A stretch of 64,000 bases of DNA from Aspidapion aeneum (lineage: Eukaryota; Arthropoda; Insecta; Coleoptera; Brentidae), in NCBI GenBank assembly GCA_963576565.1, contig OY755040.1:84326321-84390320 (forward strand), given 5' to 3'. Below, in pieces: positions 44,533 through 58,880 of this stretch. Below the pieces are notes generated by a model. It saw only the letters and a program-made list of their open reading frames with translations. It had not been told where the DNA came from and made no database searches. Every line of letters begins with the position of its first letter. Positions within the stretch are counted from its first letter, which is position 1. The position numbers and the translations under genes are program-made.

Positions 44533-47276
44533 GCATTGCAAGGACGTGATAAGTTTACCAAATTAAAAAATAAAAATAACTTAATGGTCTACTTAAAAAT
44601 ATATGTGCTAAAAATATCGCAGTGCGTTATTTGGGACTTATTGGCATAAAGGCATGCAATAATCGTGTCAGATCGTATTTTGGCAGTTTTGCATTGGAAT
44701 AGGAGAGCTAATCTTTCGACATAAGGATATGGTTTACTATACGAACCGAAATAAATACTGTCGACTTTAATTATAGATAAATATACGCCATGGTTTTAAA
44801 TTCGACTTTGGTATATCAATTTTGAAAGAACAACTGTCAACCTGCAATATAAATCTGTCAAAATACTGCAACAATAATGTCATTGCATGGCCTCATTCCT
44901 ATAAGTCCCTATTATTAAGATCTTTAAACAGAATCAATCTTTTTGTACTTTTACAGAAACCAACTAAGTTATTTTGGAATGTGTCTAAGTTGGTAAAACC
45001 AACTCTTGAGTCCAAATTTATTACCAAACAAGTCAAGACAAGTTTAAGTAAAGATTGCCTTCCCTTGCTACTAATTACACCAGGTATGCATTCATAATGC
45101 TTTTTTCAAAATTTGGAATGCTGCAAAGTGACATTATATTATTAAAATTTCCATCAAATAACTGCTCCAGCTTGTGACTAGTGGTCCAATTAATTATGAA
45201 GATGCATTGTTGGAAAAAATACTTTACCAGCTTATGGGCACCCAAGCTCACACTTACTATAGTTATAGTATACGTGTGAGCTAATATAACTAAAAACTGA
45301 AATATCTTTTATTCAACTCCAGACTCAATTACATTTCGTTTGATACCACACAAGCCATGTTTTAACTTAAACCCGACACAAAACCCAGCCCAGGTACCAA
45401 ATTTCACTCAAATCAAGCAAGCTGTTTTTGGGTTATGCACGTTGGTCATTACATACAAACAGAGAGACAGACAGACAAAAAATTCCAAGAATATTAAAAA
45501 ATAACAATAATTTAAAGCTATACTTAGAAATATATACACTACAAATTTCGCGTGCGCTATTAGGGACTTATTGGCATAAAGTCATGCAATCTTAGTGTCA
45601 TGCCGTATTTTGACAGTTTTTCATTGGAATATGATAGCTAATCTTTCAACATAAGGATTTGGTTTACTATTACGAATCAAAATAAATACTGTCGACTTTA
45701 ATTATAGATTAATAAAAGTCTAGGTTTTAAATTCGACTTTGGTATATTGCTTATGATTTGCAGAGCGTAATTAGGAACTTATTGAAATAAAGTCATGCAG
45801 TAATAATGTCAGACCGTTTTTTGACAGTTTTGCATTGAAATATAAGAGTTAATCTTTCTAAATTTAAAAATCCTATTCTACACTAGTAGTTATTGACTAC
45901 TCTGGACAGATTAAAGACGCGCTCAAAGGTGGTGCAGTTGAAACACAAAACCTGTACCTGATAAAATTATAGCATACTGTTTAATATTGCACGATCAACT
46001 TATGAAATACAACCCTCCGACCAATACCGTAAGGGTAGTTTAAAGAAGAAAAAATGTTTATTTTGGATGAGTAAGGTTTCCAGTACAAAGACACTCATTT
46101 TGTATGTAAGGAAATAGCGATTTTAAACACTCATACTAACAAGGTTGGCATCATATGGTTAAGTTACCCATAAAGTGCATCTGTCTGCATCAAGACTTTA
46201 AACGTCAAGCTGACTGGAACACAAACAATCATCATGGTATAAATTGAGATTTCAGTTATTTACAAATGGAAAATATATCTTTCTTTGTTAAGGGTTTAAT
46301 TCAAAAAGAAACTGTCTTTGTACAGAGAAATGATAAAAAAGTTTGGCGTCTAATTTAGTTAGTAAACTAAAAAATGTTGCAATACTTTAAAAATTGATAT
46401 TATGTAAACATTTAGATGTGAAAAAAGCAAACTACAAGCTGAGGGTTCGGAAAAAACATCAAATTTTAACCATGGAGTAATTTTACAAAATAAAATTTTT
46501 ATTCGTATTTACACCTATGACTTTACACACACACAAACATACACGCACACATCTATTTTTGTTACGTTGATTGGTAAGACTTATTATACATTTAAAGTGT
46601 TTTTACCCAAGCAAGTTCTAAAAACAATACAAAGTTATTTTGTGAAAACATTCAACAAGAAAAGTGGTGAAAAATATAGTCTAACGTAATTGGGGCAAGT
46701 CGCTACAAGTTTTGACATTAATAAAGGATTTTAGCCGCCTTATTATGAAATGTACACTGTTTGCTTTCTCTGCCTTTCACATTTAGATCATATACTTTGT
46801 CTCAGGCACTGGTGATTTTTCAAGTAAAGAATTAAATTAGAACACTCATGTCATTTTTTGATTGAATAGCATATAAGCAAATCAATTGATTAGTTGAGAC
46901 TAGGTCTTAGTCAATTAGTTTGTAAAACTATTTTTGTAGGAAAAAGAACAATTAGGAATTTTGTTAACTTTTTAAGTATCTTGCATTATTGCACTAGGAG
47001 GATTAATAAAATATAACAAATTGGGGTTAATATGGTAAAATTAGTTTATTTTCAATAGATACTGAAATTTTGTGTTGTGTTTCTCTATTTTTCCGAAAAC
47101 CGCATATTAATGCGACACTCCGCTAAAAAGTTAGTCTTTTTCATTTTTTGTAACGATCAATAAACTGTCATTAGTAATGATAAATTTGACGAAAACTTAA
47201 TCAGCTCGTTAGAAAGTCGATTTTACCTGAAAATTTTAAGAAAATCGGTTCAACAGCTTAGGAGCTATCGTGTTAC

Positions 47277-47277
<1 letters not shown>

Positions 47278-47313
<36 letters not shown>
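47278..47313. repeat. (AC)n microsatellite
   Basis: About 16 AC steps followed by CAGACAGACAAACA. The mirrored position in the right arm (51165-51185) has only a short version. Confidence 0.85.
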
Positions 47314-47315
<2 letters not shown>

Positions 47316-48530
47316 GACAAACATCCCGCCAATATTGCTAGGATAGATCAAAATACACCCAAATAACACTTTTTCAACGTTATCTCTAAAAATACTCTAC
47401 CAATATAGGGGCACCTAAACTCCTACACTAGGTACTATAGTTATAGTGTACATGTGAGCTAAAATAACTAAAAACTGAAATATATTTCATTCAACTACAC
47501 ACTCAATTACCTTTCGTTTGATATTAACAAAGCCATATTTTGACTTATCTAATTATTAAAATCTACTACTTAAAAAACTATAATGTATTTTGTTTAACTC
47601 CGGACTCAATTACCTTTCGATGGATATTACACACGGCATATTTTTACTTAAAATCTAAGTTTTGGAAATCTACTCCCACCCTTTTTTTTAAATAAACTAA
47701 AAGTATTTTGTTAAGCTCCAGACTTAATTACCTTTTGTTTGATATCACACACACCATATTTTCACATAAACTCTAATTTTTAAAATCTACCCCCCACCCT
47801 TCTATTTGCCTTGTGTTTGGTGGATATTGTTTATTTTTAAATGGGATCATCTTGACTCAAGAACCAGCCTAGGTACCAAATTTTATTAAAATCGGGCAAG
47901 AGGATTTTGAGTTACGCACGTTAAGTAGTTACAGATAGACAGACACACAACTTCATAATTTTTACTCGGTTTTTTAAAGAGGTTAGTGTTTTTTCATAAA
48001 ATAAATATGAACCCCTAATACTTTATACAACACTTTATACAAAAAATTGTTCGTAAATTACCTTCATACTATTGGCCTATGCTTAAAAACTACTCGCACT
48101 ATTCGGCTATGGGTAAAAAAAAAAAGGTCACGCACCTACACATAAAAAACAAAAGCTCAAATAGCTGTATATTGTAATATCAAAGTTAAAAAAGCACTCG
48201 TACTATTCGGATTTGCTCTAAAAACCCCATCCAAACCCCTCCTCATACAAAATTACCTTCATACTATTGGTCTATGCTTAAAAAACTATTCGCACTATTC
48301 GGCATTGTCAAAAAAAAAACGAAAGCTCACATAACTGCAAATTGTAATATTAAAGTCAAAAAGACACACATTTTTTCTCGCTAATAAATATTTTCAGAAA
48401 ATTATCTCTCGTCTCGGGATAATTTTCAAAATATTCATTAACTAGCTTTAATATTACAATTTGCAGTTATGTGAGCTTTTGTTTTTTTTTGACAATAGCC
48501 GAATAGTGCGACTAGTTTTTTAGGGAATGG

Positions 48531-48662
48531 GACAACTGGGCGCCGCCAACTCGGCGCCGCCAACTGGGCGCTGCCAACACGGCGCCTCCAACTCGGTGCC
48601 GCCAACTGGGCGCCGGGCCAACTCGGCGCCGCCAACTGGGCGCCGGCCAACTCGGCGCCGGA
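48531..48662. repeat. GGCGCC minisatellite, left arm
   Basis: Eight to ten tandem copies of a 13 bp motif AACTCGGCGCCGCC / AACTGGGCGCCGG, strikingly GC-rich in AT-rich DNA. Each contains the self-complementary GGCGCC. Mirrored at 50057-50193. Confidence 0.85.
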
Positions 48663-48814
48663 CTAAAATTTTTTTTTGGATAAAATGTGTAGATGAAAAA
48701 TAAAATATATTATTTATATAAAAACATCTTTAAAAAATCCTTTACGCAATTTTTTTACAAGCTTTTATTTAGCTTCAGATGATCTGTCTAACTAACTATC
48801 TATCAAATCTTGTG

Positions 48815-49440
48815 AAGCGTTTTTGACACACTTCCCATTATCCGATTTGGATGAAATTTGGTACACACGTAGTGGTCCCATGACAATACAACATTAAGAA
48901 AAAAATATCCTCCCACCCCTACCCCCACCCCTTCTATGGAAAAATGTGTTTTTGACACACTTCCCGTTATTCGATTTGGATAAAATTTGGTATAGACATA
49001 GTGGTCCGATGACAATACAACATTAAAAAAAATCCTACCACTCCTACCCCCACCCTCATTTATAGAAAAATGCGTTTTTGACACACTTCCCATTATCCGA
49101 TTTGGATGAAATTTGGTATACATATAGTGGTCCGATAACAATACAACATTAAAAAAAAAATGTCCTCCCACCCCTAGCCCCACCCCCTTCCATAGAAAAT
49201 GCGTTTTTGACACCCTTCCCATTATCCGATTTGGATAAAATTTGGTATACATATATTGGTCCGATGACAATACAACATTGAAAAAAAAAATCCTACTACT
49301 CCTACCCCCACCCTCATCTATAGAAAAATGCGTTTTTGACACACTTCCCATTATCCGATTTGGATGAAATTTGTTATACAAATAGTGGTCCGATAACAAT
49401 ACAACAATAATGAAAAAATGTCCTCCCACCTTTACCCCCA
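48815..49440. repeat. Tandem 125 bp array, left of the palindrome centre
   Basis: Five units starting GCGTTTTTGACACACTTCCC near 48820, 48949, 49071, 49199 and 49329, each with ATCCGATTTGGATGAAATTTGG and a C-rich CCTACCCCCACCCC tract. The long minus-strand frame here is a by-product of the repeat. Confidence 0.85.
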
Positions 49441-49916
49441 CCCCTTCCTTCATCAGACCACTATATGTATACCAAATTTTATCCAAATCGGATAATGGGA
49501 AGGGTGTCAAAAACGCATTTTCTATGGAAGGGGTGGGGGTAGGGGTGGGAGGAGATTTTTTTCTTAATATTGTATTGTCATCGGATCACTATATGTATAC
49601 CAAATTTCATCCAAATCGGATAACGGGATGTGTGTCACAAACAAATTTTTCTATGGAAGGGGGTGGGGGTAGGGGTGGGAGGATATTTTTTTCTTATTGT
49701 TGTATTATCATCGGACCACTATGTGTATACCAAATTTTATCCAAATCGGATAACGGGAAGTGTGTCAAAAACACTTTTTTCTATAGAAGGGGTGGGGGTA
49801 GGGGTGGGTGGATATTTTTTTCTTAATGTTGTATTGTCATGGGACCACTACGTGTGTACCAAATTTCATCTAAATCGGATAATGGGAAGTGTGTCAAAAA
49901 CGCTTCACAAAATTTG
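49441..49916. repeat. Tandem 125 bp array, right of the palindrome centre
   Basis: Four inverted units of the same repeat (GGGGTGGGGGTAGGGGTGGG, CCAAATCGGATAA). The centre of symmetry lies at about 49436-49450 with almost no spacer. Confidence 0.85.
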
Positions 49917-50056
49917 ATAGATAGTTAGTTAGACAGAACATCTGAAGCTAAATAAAAGCTTGTAAAAAATTGCGTAAAGGATTTTTTAAAGATGTTTTTA
50001 TATAAATAATATATTTTATTTTTCATCTACACATTTTATCAAAAAAAAAATTTTAG

Positions 50057-50193
50057 TCCGGCGCCGAGTTGGCCGGCGCCTAGTTGGCGGCGCCGTGTTG
50101 GCCCGGCGCCCAGTTGGCCCGGCGCCCAGTTGGCGGCGCCGAGTTGGCGGTGCCCAGTTGGCGACGCCGAGTTGGCGGCGCCCAGTTGTCCTA
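50057..50193. repeat. GGCGCC minisatellite, right arm
   Basis: Inverted counterpart of 48531-48662 (GTTGGCGGCGCCGAGTTGG and variants). Confidence 0.85.
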
Positions 50194-52334
50194 GACCGAG
50201 TTTTTTAAGCATAGACCAATAGTATGAAGCTAATTTTGCATGAGGAGGGGTTTGGATGGGGTTTTTAGAGCAAATCCGAATAGTACGAGTGCTTTTTTGA
50301 CTTTGATATTACAATGTACAGTTATTTGAGCTTTTGTTTTTTATGTGCAGGTGCGTGGGTCCTTGTTTTTTTTTACCCATTGCCGAATAATGCGAGTAGT
50401 TTTTAAGCATAGGCCAATAGTATAAAGGTAATTTACGATTAATTTTTTGTATAAAGTATTAGGGGTTCATATTTATTTTATGAAAAAACACTAACCTCGT
50501 TAAAAAACCGAGTAAAAATTATGAAGTTGTGTGTCTGTCTATCTGTAACTACTTAACGTGCGTAACTCAAACTCCTCTTGCCCGATTTTAATGAAATTTG
50601 GTACCTAGGCTGGGTCTTGAGTCAATATGATCCCATTTAAAACTAAACAATATCCACCAAACACAAGGCAAATAGAAGGGTGGGGGTAGATTTTAAAAAT
50701 TAGAGTTTATGTGAAAATATGTTGTGTGTGATATCAAACGAAAGGTAATTAAGTCTGGAGCTTAACAAAATACATTTTAGTTTATTTAAAAAAAAGGGTG
50801 GGAGTAGATTTCCATAACTTAGATTTTAAGTAAAAATATGCCGTGTGTAATATCCATCAAAAGGTAATTGAGTCCGGAGTTAAACAAAATACATTATAGT
50901 TTTTTAAGTAGTAGATTTTAATAATTAGAGTTTAAGCCAAAATATGGCTTTGTTAATATCATACGAAAGGTAATTGAGTGTGTAATTGAATGAAATATAT
51001 TTCAGTTTTTAGTTATATCAGCTCACATGTACACTATAACCATAGTACCTAGTGTAGGAGTTTAGGTGCCCCTATATTGGTAGAGTATTTTTAGAGATAA
51101 CGTTGAAAAAGTGTTATTTGGGTGTATTTTGATCTATCCTAGCAATATTGGCGTGATGTTTGTCTGTCTGTGTCTGTGTGTGTCCGTAACACGATAGCTC
51201 CTAAGCTGTTGAACCGATTTTCTTAAAATTTTCAGGTAAAATAGTGTTCGACATTCTAACGAGCCGATTAAGTTTTCGTCAAATTTATCATTACTAATGA
51301 CAGTTTATTGATCGTTAAAAAAAATGAAAAAGACTAACTTTTTAGCGGAGTGTCGCATTAATATGCGGTTTTCGGAAAAATAGAGAAACACAACACAAAA
51401 TTTCAGTATCTATTGAAAATAAACTAATTTTACCATATTAACCCCAATTTGTTATATTTTATTAATCCTCCTAGTGCAATAATGAAAGATACTTAAAAAG
51501 TTAACAAAATTCCTAATTGTTCTTTTTCCTAAATAAATTTACTAAAGTTGTTTGGTTTAATGATAGAGTACAAAAATAGACCTAGTCTCAACTAATCAAT
51601 TGATTTGCTTATATGCTATTCAATCAAAAAATTACATGAGTGTTCTAATTTAATTCTTTACTTGAAAAATCACCAGTGCCTGAGACAAAGTATATGATCT
51701 AAATGTGAAAGGCAGAGAAAGCAAACAGTGTGCATTTCATAAAAGGGCGGCTAAAATCCTTTATTAATGTCAAAACTTGTAGCGATTTGCCCCAATTACG
51801 TTAGACTATATCTATCACCACTCTTCTTGTTGATTGTTTGCACAAAATAACTTTTTATTGTTTTTAGAACTTGCTTAAGTAAAAACACTTTAAATGTATA
51901 ATAAGTCTTACCAATCAACGTAACAAAAATTGATGTGTGTGTGTGTGTGTTTGTGTGTGTGTAAAGTCATAGGTGTAAATACGAATAAAAATTTTATTTT
52001 GTAAAATCACTCCATGGTAAAAATTTGATGATTTTTCCGAACCCTCAGCTTGTAGTTTGCTTCTTTCCACATCTAAATGTTTGCATAATATCAATTTTTA
52101 AAGTATTGCAACATTTTTTAGTTTACTAACTAAATTACACGCCAAACTTTTTTATCATTTCTCTTTACAAAGACAGTTTCGTTTTGAATTAAACCCTTAA
52201 CAAAGAAAGATATATTTTCCATTTGTAAATAACTGAAATCAAAACTATCTCAATTTATACCATGATGATTGTTTGTGTTCCAGTCAGCTTGACGTTTAAA
52301 GTCTTAATGCAGACAGATGCACTTTATGGGTAAC

Positions 52335-52960
52335 TTAACCCAGGGCTATCAAAATGGACGGGCCACGATCCTCCACTTTGTTGACGTCACATCCGGGGCT
52401 GATTTTTTTTTGATGGTCACGTTACGACACAGCTGATTGTCTTTAAAATATTGAAGTTTGAATGACGCTTCATGGATATTTGATTTTTTTTAAATAAAGC
52501 CGTTTTTGAGATTGTTTTGACTTTATTCTGGTAGAACATTTTTTTTTAAAATGTATAGTAAGCCCTAATTTTTTATAGCCGCTTCATTAGCTCACACAAA
52601 AATTAAGTTTAAAGCAGAAGCGAATGTGGCAATCACATATGACAAAGTCAAATACATGTCAAATATAACAGTTGGCATGTGGTACATGGCGGGTAATTTG
52701 AATTCAAAATAAGGAATGCTAAATCTTGAAGATTTTAACCTTTTAATCATGTTGCTTCCTTACAAACCTTTGGTGGAATATCGGGATGGTGTCTGAGAAT
52801 ATTTCAGTGAAATTTTGCGGAAATCTGTAGTGCCATTTTGAAAATATCATAAAAAAACGTCTGAACTCCCATAAGACCCAATGTAAAATTCAGCCCCGGG
52901 AGAACAGCTGATTTTTTCAGGGTCGTGGCCTCTATTTTTGTGTTGGCCTTGCTTAACCAT
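52335..52960. mobile_element. Right-arm-specific 0.6 kb insertion
   Basis: The left arm runs directly from AAGTTACCC (46170) to the GGTTGGCATCATATGGTTAAG side. In the right arm that junction is split by about 600 bp beginning CAGGGCTATCAAAATGGACG and ending near GGTCGTGGCCTCTATTTTTG. No long reading frame and no clear TIR. Confidence 0.55.
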
Positions 52961-54692
52961 ATGATGCCAACCTTGTTAGTATGAGTGTTTAAAATCGCTA
53001 TTTCCTTACATACAAAATGAGTGTCTTTGTACTGGAAACCTTACTCATCCAAAATAAACATTTTTTCTTCTTTAAACTACCCTTACGGTATTGGTGAGAG
53101 GGTTGTATTTCATAAGTTGATCGTGCAATATTAAACAGTATGCTATAATTTTATCAGGTACAGGTTTTTTGTTTCAACTGCACCACCTTTGAGCGCGTCT
53201 TTAATCTGTCGAGAGTAGTTAATAACTAGTAGAGGAGAATAGGATTTTTAAACTTAGAAAGATTAGCTCTTATATTTCAATGCAAAACTGTCAAAAAACG
53301 GTCTGACATTATTATTGCATGACTTTATTTCAATAAGTTCCTAATAACGCTCTGCAAATCATAAGCAATATACCAAAGTCGAATTTAAAACCTAGACTTT
53401 TATTTATCTATAATTAAAGTCGACAGTATTTATTTTGATTCGTAATAGTAAACCAAATCCTTATGTTGAAAGATTAGCTATCATATTCCAATGAAAAACT
53501 GTCAAAATACGGCCTGACACTAAGATTGCATGAATTTATGCCAATAAGTCCCTAATAGCGCACGCGATATTTTTAGTGTATATATTTCTAAGTATAGCTT
53601 TAAATTATTGTTATTTTTTAATATTCTTGGAATTTGTTGTCTGTCTGTCTCTCTGTTTGTATGTAATGACCAACGTGCATAACCCAAAAACAGCTTGCTT
53701 GATTTGAGTGAAATTTGGTACCTGGGCTGGGTTTTGTGTCGGGTTTAAGTTAAAACATGGCTTGTGTGGTATCAAACGAAATGTCATTGAGTCTGGAGTT
53801 GAATAAAAGATATTTCAGTTTTTAGTTATATTAGCTCACACGTATACTATAACTATAGTAAGTGTGAGCTTGGGTGCCCATAAGCTGGTAAAGTATTTTT
53901 TCCAACAATGTATCTTCATGATTAATTGGACCACTAGTCACAAGCTGGAGCAGTTATTTGATGGAAATTTTAATAATATAATGTCACTTTGCAGCATTCC
54001 AAATTTTGAAAAAAGCATAATGAATGCATACCTGGTGTAATTAGTAGCAATAGAAAGCAATCTTTACTTAAACTTGTCTTGACTTGTTTGGTAATAAATT
54101 TGGACCTAAGGGTTGGTTTTACCAACTTAGACGCATTCCAAAACAACTTAGTTGGTTTCTGTAAAAGTACAAAGAAATTGATTCTGTTTAAAGATCTTAA
54201 TAATAGGGACGTATAGGAATGAGGCCATGTAATGACATTATTGTTGCAGTATTTTGACAGATTTACATTGCAGGTTGACAGTTGTTCTTTCAAAATTGAT
54301 ATACCAAAGTCAAATTTAAAACCATGGCGTGTATTTATCTATAATTAAAGTCGACAGTATTTATTTCGGTTCGTATAGTAAACCATATCCTTATGTCGAA
54401 AGATTAGCTCTCCTATTCCAATGCAAAACTGCCAAAATACGGCCTGACACTATTATTGCATGCCTTTATGCCAATAAGTCCCAAATAACGCACTGCGATA
54501 TTTTCAGCACATATATTTTTAAGTAGACCATTGAGTTATTGTTATTTTTTAATGTTCTTGGTATTTTTTAAAAATATTCTAGTTGACTTATATATACATA
54601 TGATCAACTATTAATTGTACAACATTAATTTTTATTATTTGTTTATTAATATTAGTAGTACAGAAATATTTATTTAATACACTAATTATTTA

Positions 54693-55034
54693 TTAATCAT
54701 ATTCATCATCTGTCTGCAGCTCAGAAAACTTATCTATTATACTGCGAGGAATATATTTTCTAATACTAAACACTTGCTCTATTAAATCTAATTCATATAT
54801 AATAACTAAAATCTCAATATTGTTATGTACAGAAAAATTATTACAATGTTTAATAGCCAACAAATATTTTTTATTTAAATTTTGCAACTCTTGTTCACTT
54901 CTAGACCACCCACCTCCATAAACTTGATCATGTTCAGATTCAAAAAGTAAATCATAAAACGTTTCTTTTAAGTAATCAGCACCACCATTTAAATCACAAA
55001 ATTTTGTGTACTCTTTAAAATCTAACCACGACAT
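54693..55034 (-). CDS. Foldback-arm ORF, right copy: 113-residue unknown protein
   Basis: Homologue of the left-arm ORF at the mirrored place, ATG 55034 to TAA 54693, one codon shorter. It keeps the start, KYIPRSIIDKFSEL and the acidic end DDEYD. Being full length in both arms is the only sign of function; I know of no related protein. Confidence 0.5.
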   Translation of the reverse strand: MSWLDFKEYTKFCDLNGGADYLKETFYDLLFESEHDQVYGGGWSRSEQELQNLNKKYLLAIKHCNNFSVHNNIEILVIIYELDLIEQVFSIRKYIPRSIIDKFSELQTDDEYD

Positions 55035-55179
55035 TGTGTTTTTGCAGTAAAATTCACTTAAAGTAAGTAAACATAACACCCTAATCTTCTTCTTCTTTTT
55101 ATTGGCATGTGATCTTATAAAAGTTCTTTGATGTAAATTTTAATAATATAATGTCACTTTACAGCATTCCAAATTCAAA

Positions 55180-58100
55180 TAAAGCTTTAATTTTTTTCAA
55201 ACTTGTAGAGGCTTGGCCCAAATATGTTAAGGTATAGTTTTCACCAGTATTCTTCTTGTTGACTGTTTCCACAAAATCACTTGCTATTGCTTTAAGAATG
55301 CGTTTATTTGGTCAGTACTAAGAGTTAATTTGTTGAAGCACGTTTTTTGTAATATTCATAATGCTCTTTTAAACAAATTATTTCACTATAACCACAACAA
55401 CACTTTGAAATTTCAAATAAAATTTGCTCTGTGTGGCCAAGATCGGCCTTTAAAGACAACCCGCGTAACCCACACTCTTGCACAATATATGTGGTGTGGA
55501 CTTAAACTTGTCTTGACTTATCGGTTGAAAAATTTTGAGCCAAAGGTCATTCAATGTGGAAGTCAATAATACCTTTTGCAGCTGCATACAAAGCATAATG
55601 AATGAACGCCTGGTGTAATTAGTAACAAGAGAATGCAATCTTTACTTAAACTTGTCTTGACTTGTTTGGTAATAAATTTGGACTCAAGGGTTGGTTTCTG
55701 TAAAAGTGCAAAAAAAGTTTGATTCTGTTTAAAGATCTTAATAATAGACACTTATTGGAATGAGGCCATGCAATGACATTATTGTTGCAGTATTTTGACA
55801 GATTTACATTGCAGGTTGACAGTTGATCTTCCAAAATTGATATACCAAAGTCGAATTTAAAACCACGGCGTTTATTTATCTATAATTAAAGTCGACAGTA
55901 TTTATTTCGGTTCGTTTAGTAAACCAAATCCTTATGTTGAAAGATTAGCTCTCATATTCCAATGCAAAACTGCCAAAATACGATCTGACACGATTATTGC
56001 ATGCCTTTATGCCAATAAGTCCCAAATAACGCACTGCGATATTTTTAGTACATATATTTTTAAGTAGATCTTTAAATTATTTTTATTTTTCAAAATATTC
56101 TAGTTGACTTATATATATGTACATATGATCTATTAATTATCTCAGTTTAATCTATTTAATAGGCAATAAAAATTGCTTCGGATGTAGTTACACTTCTTTG
56201 TTTACCTTGTTTCATATAATGATGAGTCTCTTTAGACTCGAAACATGTCCTAAATAAAACCCGAAACAATAAAGACTTTAGTGGAGAAGACATTCAGTTT
56301 TTCTTTGTAATTTGCAAACTTCACTTTGAGAAATGGACTATTTTTTTAATTTATTAATTGTACAACATTCTTTCTTCTTATTCATCTTAAAAGAAGAAAT
56401 GCCTTTAGCTGGTTGTATTTAAATTAGGTGATGGTAAGCCCATGGGACGTGCTTTTTATGAATAAGAACTTTAAAAAACTAAAACACCTGGAATTTATTT
56501 GGTAATTTTGAAGAAGAGCGTAAATAATAATAAGGAGCAATATGTTGTTAAATGGCTGGGGTTGTCCGTCACATTTAATTCATAGATTGTCAAGACTGAA
56601 ATTGTTGTTGATATTATCTCACACTACTACTATACTATTTATGTTTGTGCTTCAGATTATTTTGAAACCTTTTTTGTCGCGCTGTCTGTCTGTGTGTGTG
56701 TTTGTATGTCTATCTGTCTGTCTGTAAGGACCAACGTGCATAACCCAAAAACAGCTTGCTTGATTTGAGTGAAATTTGGTACCTGGGCGGGGTTTTGTGT
56801 CGAGTTTTTACGAGATCTTTACTTAAACTTGTCTTGATTTGTTGGGTAGTAAATATAATATACTATATATCTTTGTGTTTCAGATGATTTTGAAACTTTT
56901 TTTCTGTCGCGCCGTCTATCTGTATGTGTGTTTGTATGTCTGCCTGTTTGTCTGTAACGACCCACGTGCATAACCCAAAAACAGCTTGCTTGATTTGAGT
57001 GAAATTTGGTACCTGGGCGGAGTTTTGTGTCGAGTTTAAGTTAAAACATGGTTTGTGTGGCATCAAACGAAATGTAAGTGAGTCTGGAGTTGAATAAAAT
57101 ATATTTCAGTTTTTTAGTTATATTGGCTCACACATATACTATAACTATAGTAAGTGTGAGCTTAGGTGCCCATATACTGGCAGAGTATTTTTCCAACAAT
57201 GCATATTCATGATTAATTGGATCACAAATCACAAGCTGTAGCAGTTCTTTGATGTAAATTTTAATAATATAGTGTCACTTTGCAGCATTCCAAATTTTGA
57301 TAAAGCATAATGAATGAACACCTATTGTAATTAGTACCAAGAGAATACGATCTTTACTTAAACTTGTCTCGATTTGTTGGGTGGTAAATATAATACCTCT
57401 CAGACTATAAGCCACTGCATACAAAAATATAACATCTGGTATGAATCACACACAATCCACTTTTTCACAATATATGCGATCTTGACTTGTCGGTTGACAA
57501 CTGGCTTAACCACCACTCTTTCACAATATATGTGGTGTGGAATTAAACTTGTCTTGACTTGTCGGGTAAAAAATTTAGGTTCAAGACCATTCATTGTCGA
57601 AGTCAATAATACCTTTTGCAGCTGCATACAAAGCATAATGAATGAACACCTGGTGTAATTAGCAACAATAGAATGCAATCTTTACTTAGACTTGTCTTGA
57701 CTTGTTGAGTAATAAATTTAGGCTCAAGGACATTCATTGTCGATGTCAATGCCCTTTGTTGTTTGCCTCTACATACAAAAGAGAAAGATCCACTCACACC
57801 TGCACACAAAAGACAAAGACACACATTAATTTACATATCAATGATAAAAGACTACCCACAGTGCTCGCCTCTGTACTCAAAAGATAATGGTCTTCGCAAC
57901 TATCCGATATCATATCAAAGCCAGAAAGACCACCCACGCTATTCGGCTATTGTCAAAAAGACAAAAGCTCCCATAACCATAGAAATTGTAATATCAAAGT
58001 AAAAAAGAGACACGTACTCTCCTTCTATGCTCTAAAAAACTCTTGCACTATTAAGCTATTGTCAAAAAAACTAAGGCTGCCATAACTGCAAATTGTACTC

Positions 58101-58880
58101 AGACTACTGGCGTATGCTCTAAAAAGGACTCGCACAATAAAGCTATTATTAAAAAGACAATGACCCTTCACCCATTGTTAAAAAGACACTTGCATACAAA
58201 AGAACAATAGAACAATAGGAATTCTCGGAACTCCACCACATTTTGGCCCAGAAGGAACATATATCTACTACTAACGATGCATCCTAGCGAAAAACGATTA
58301 AATTAATTTTTTATAGAATTTAATTTTGCTTCTTCTGATGTATCACTTAGCATCCTAGCTTTAATAGTTAGCTGTGCAAGCCAGCTAAAATATACAAGTT
58401 TGTAAAAATTCCATGTGTTCGCTCCAAAATCGATTTTTTTTTAAATTGTAAAAGATATGACAATAATCAGAAGAAGCGGAATTAAAAGTACTATAAAAAA
58501 TTGTTCTTAGCAATCAAACAAGTTTCGTGTCTAATCGGGCCAAAAAATCGTTTGTTATTATTCTTAACGTTTTTCGCTACGATGCATCGTTTCGCTGCAA
58601 ATTCCCTTTTTGTATAATCTTGTGAACAGTTTTAGAAACCACCCTCTTTAAGGCAGTCTTTAGGGGTACCATTCATCGAACTTTAAACACATAAAGTCAA
58701 TATCCTTTTCTGTGAAAGGTTTAAAGCCTTCTATGTAACAAAACAAAACAAGTGACAATAACATTGTAGCTACAATAAAATGAGCATGGTATTATTTTAA
58801 TTCTTTTGTGAGCGGAAATACTAATAATCTTGGTATAGCTCAAAAACTACTTGATTTATTAAAAAATGTGAAATAACAAA
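55180..58880. other. Foldback right arm, outer part
   Basis: Mirror of 39430-43800 with private changes. It holds several partial copies of a roughly 130 bp repeat (AAGTAAAGATTGCATTCTC / GTCAAGACAAGT in inverted form) and the doubled GTCTGTCTGT block at 56660-57060. No gene supported. Confidence 0.5.

Noticed and set aside
48438..49917. Long ORFs over the palindrome centre (up to 235 codons)
   Set aside because: They follow the 125 bp tandem repeat, whose near-multiple-of-three length keeps a frame open; repeated text with poly-C/G tracts, not a protein family.
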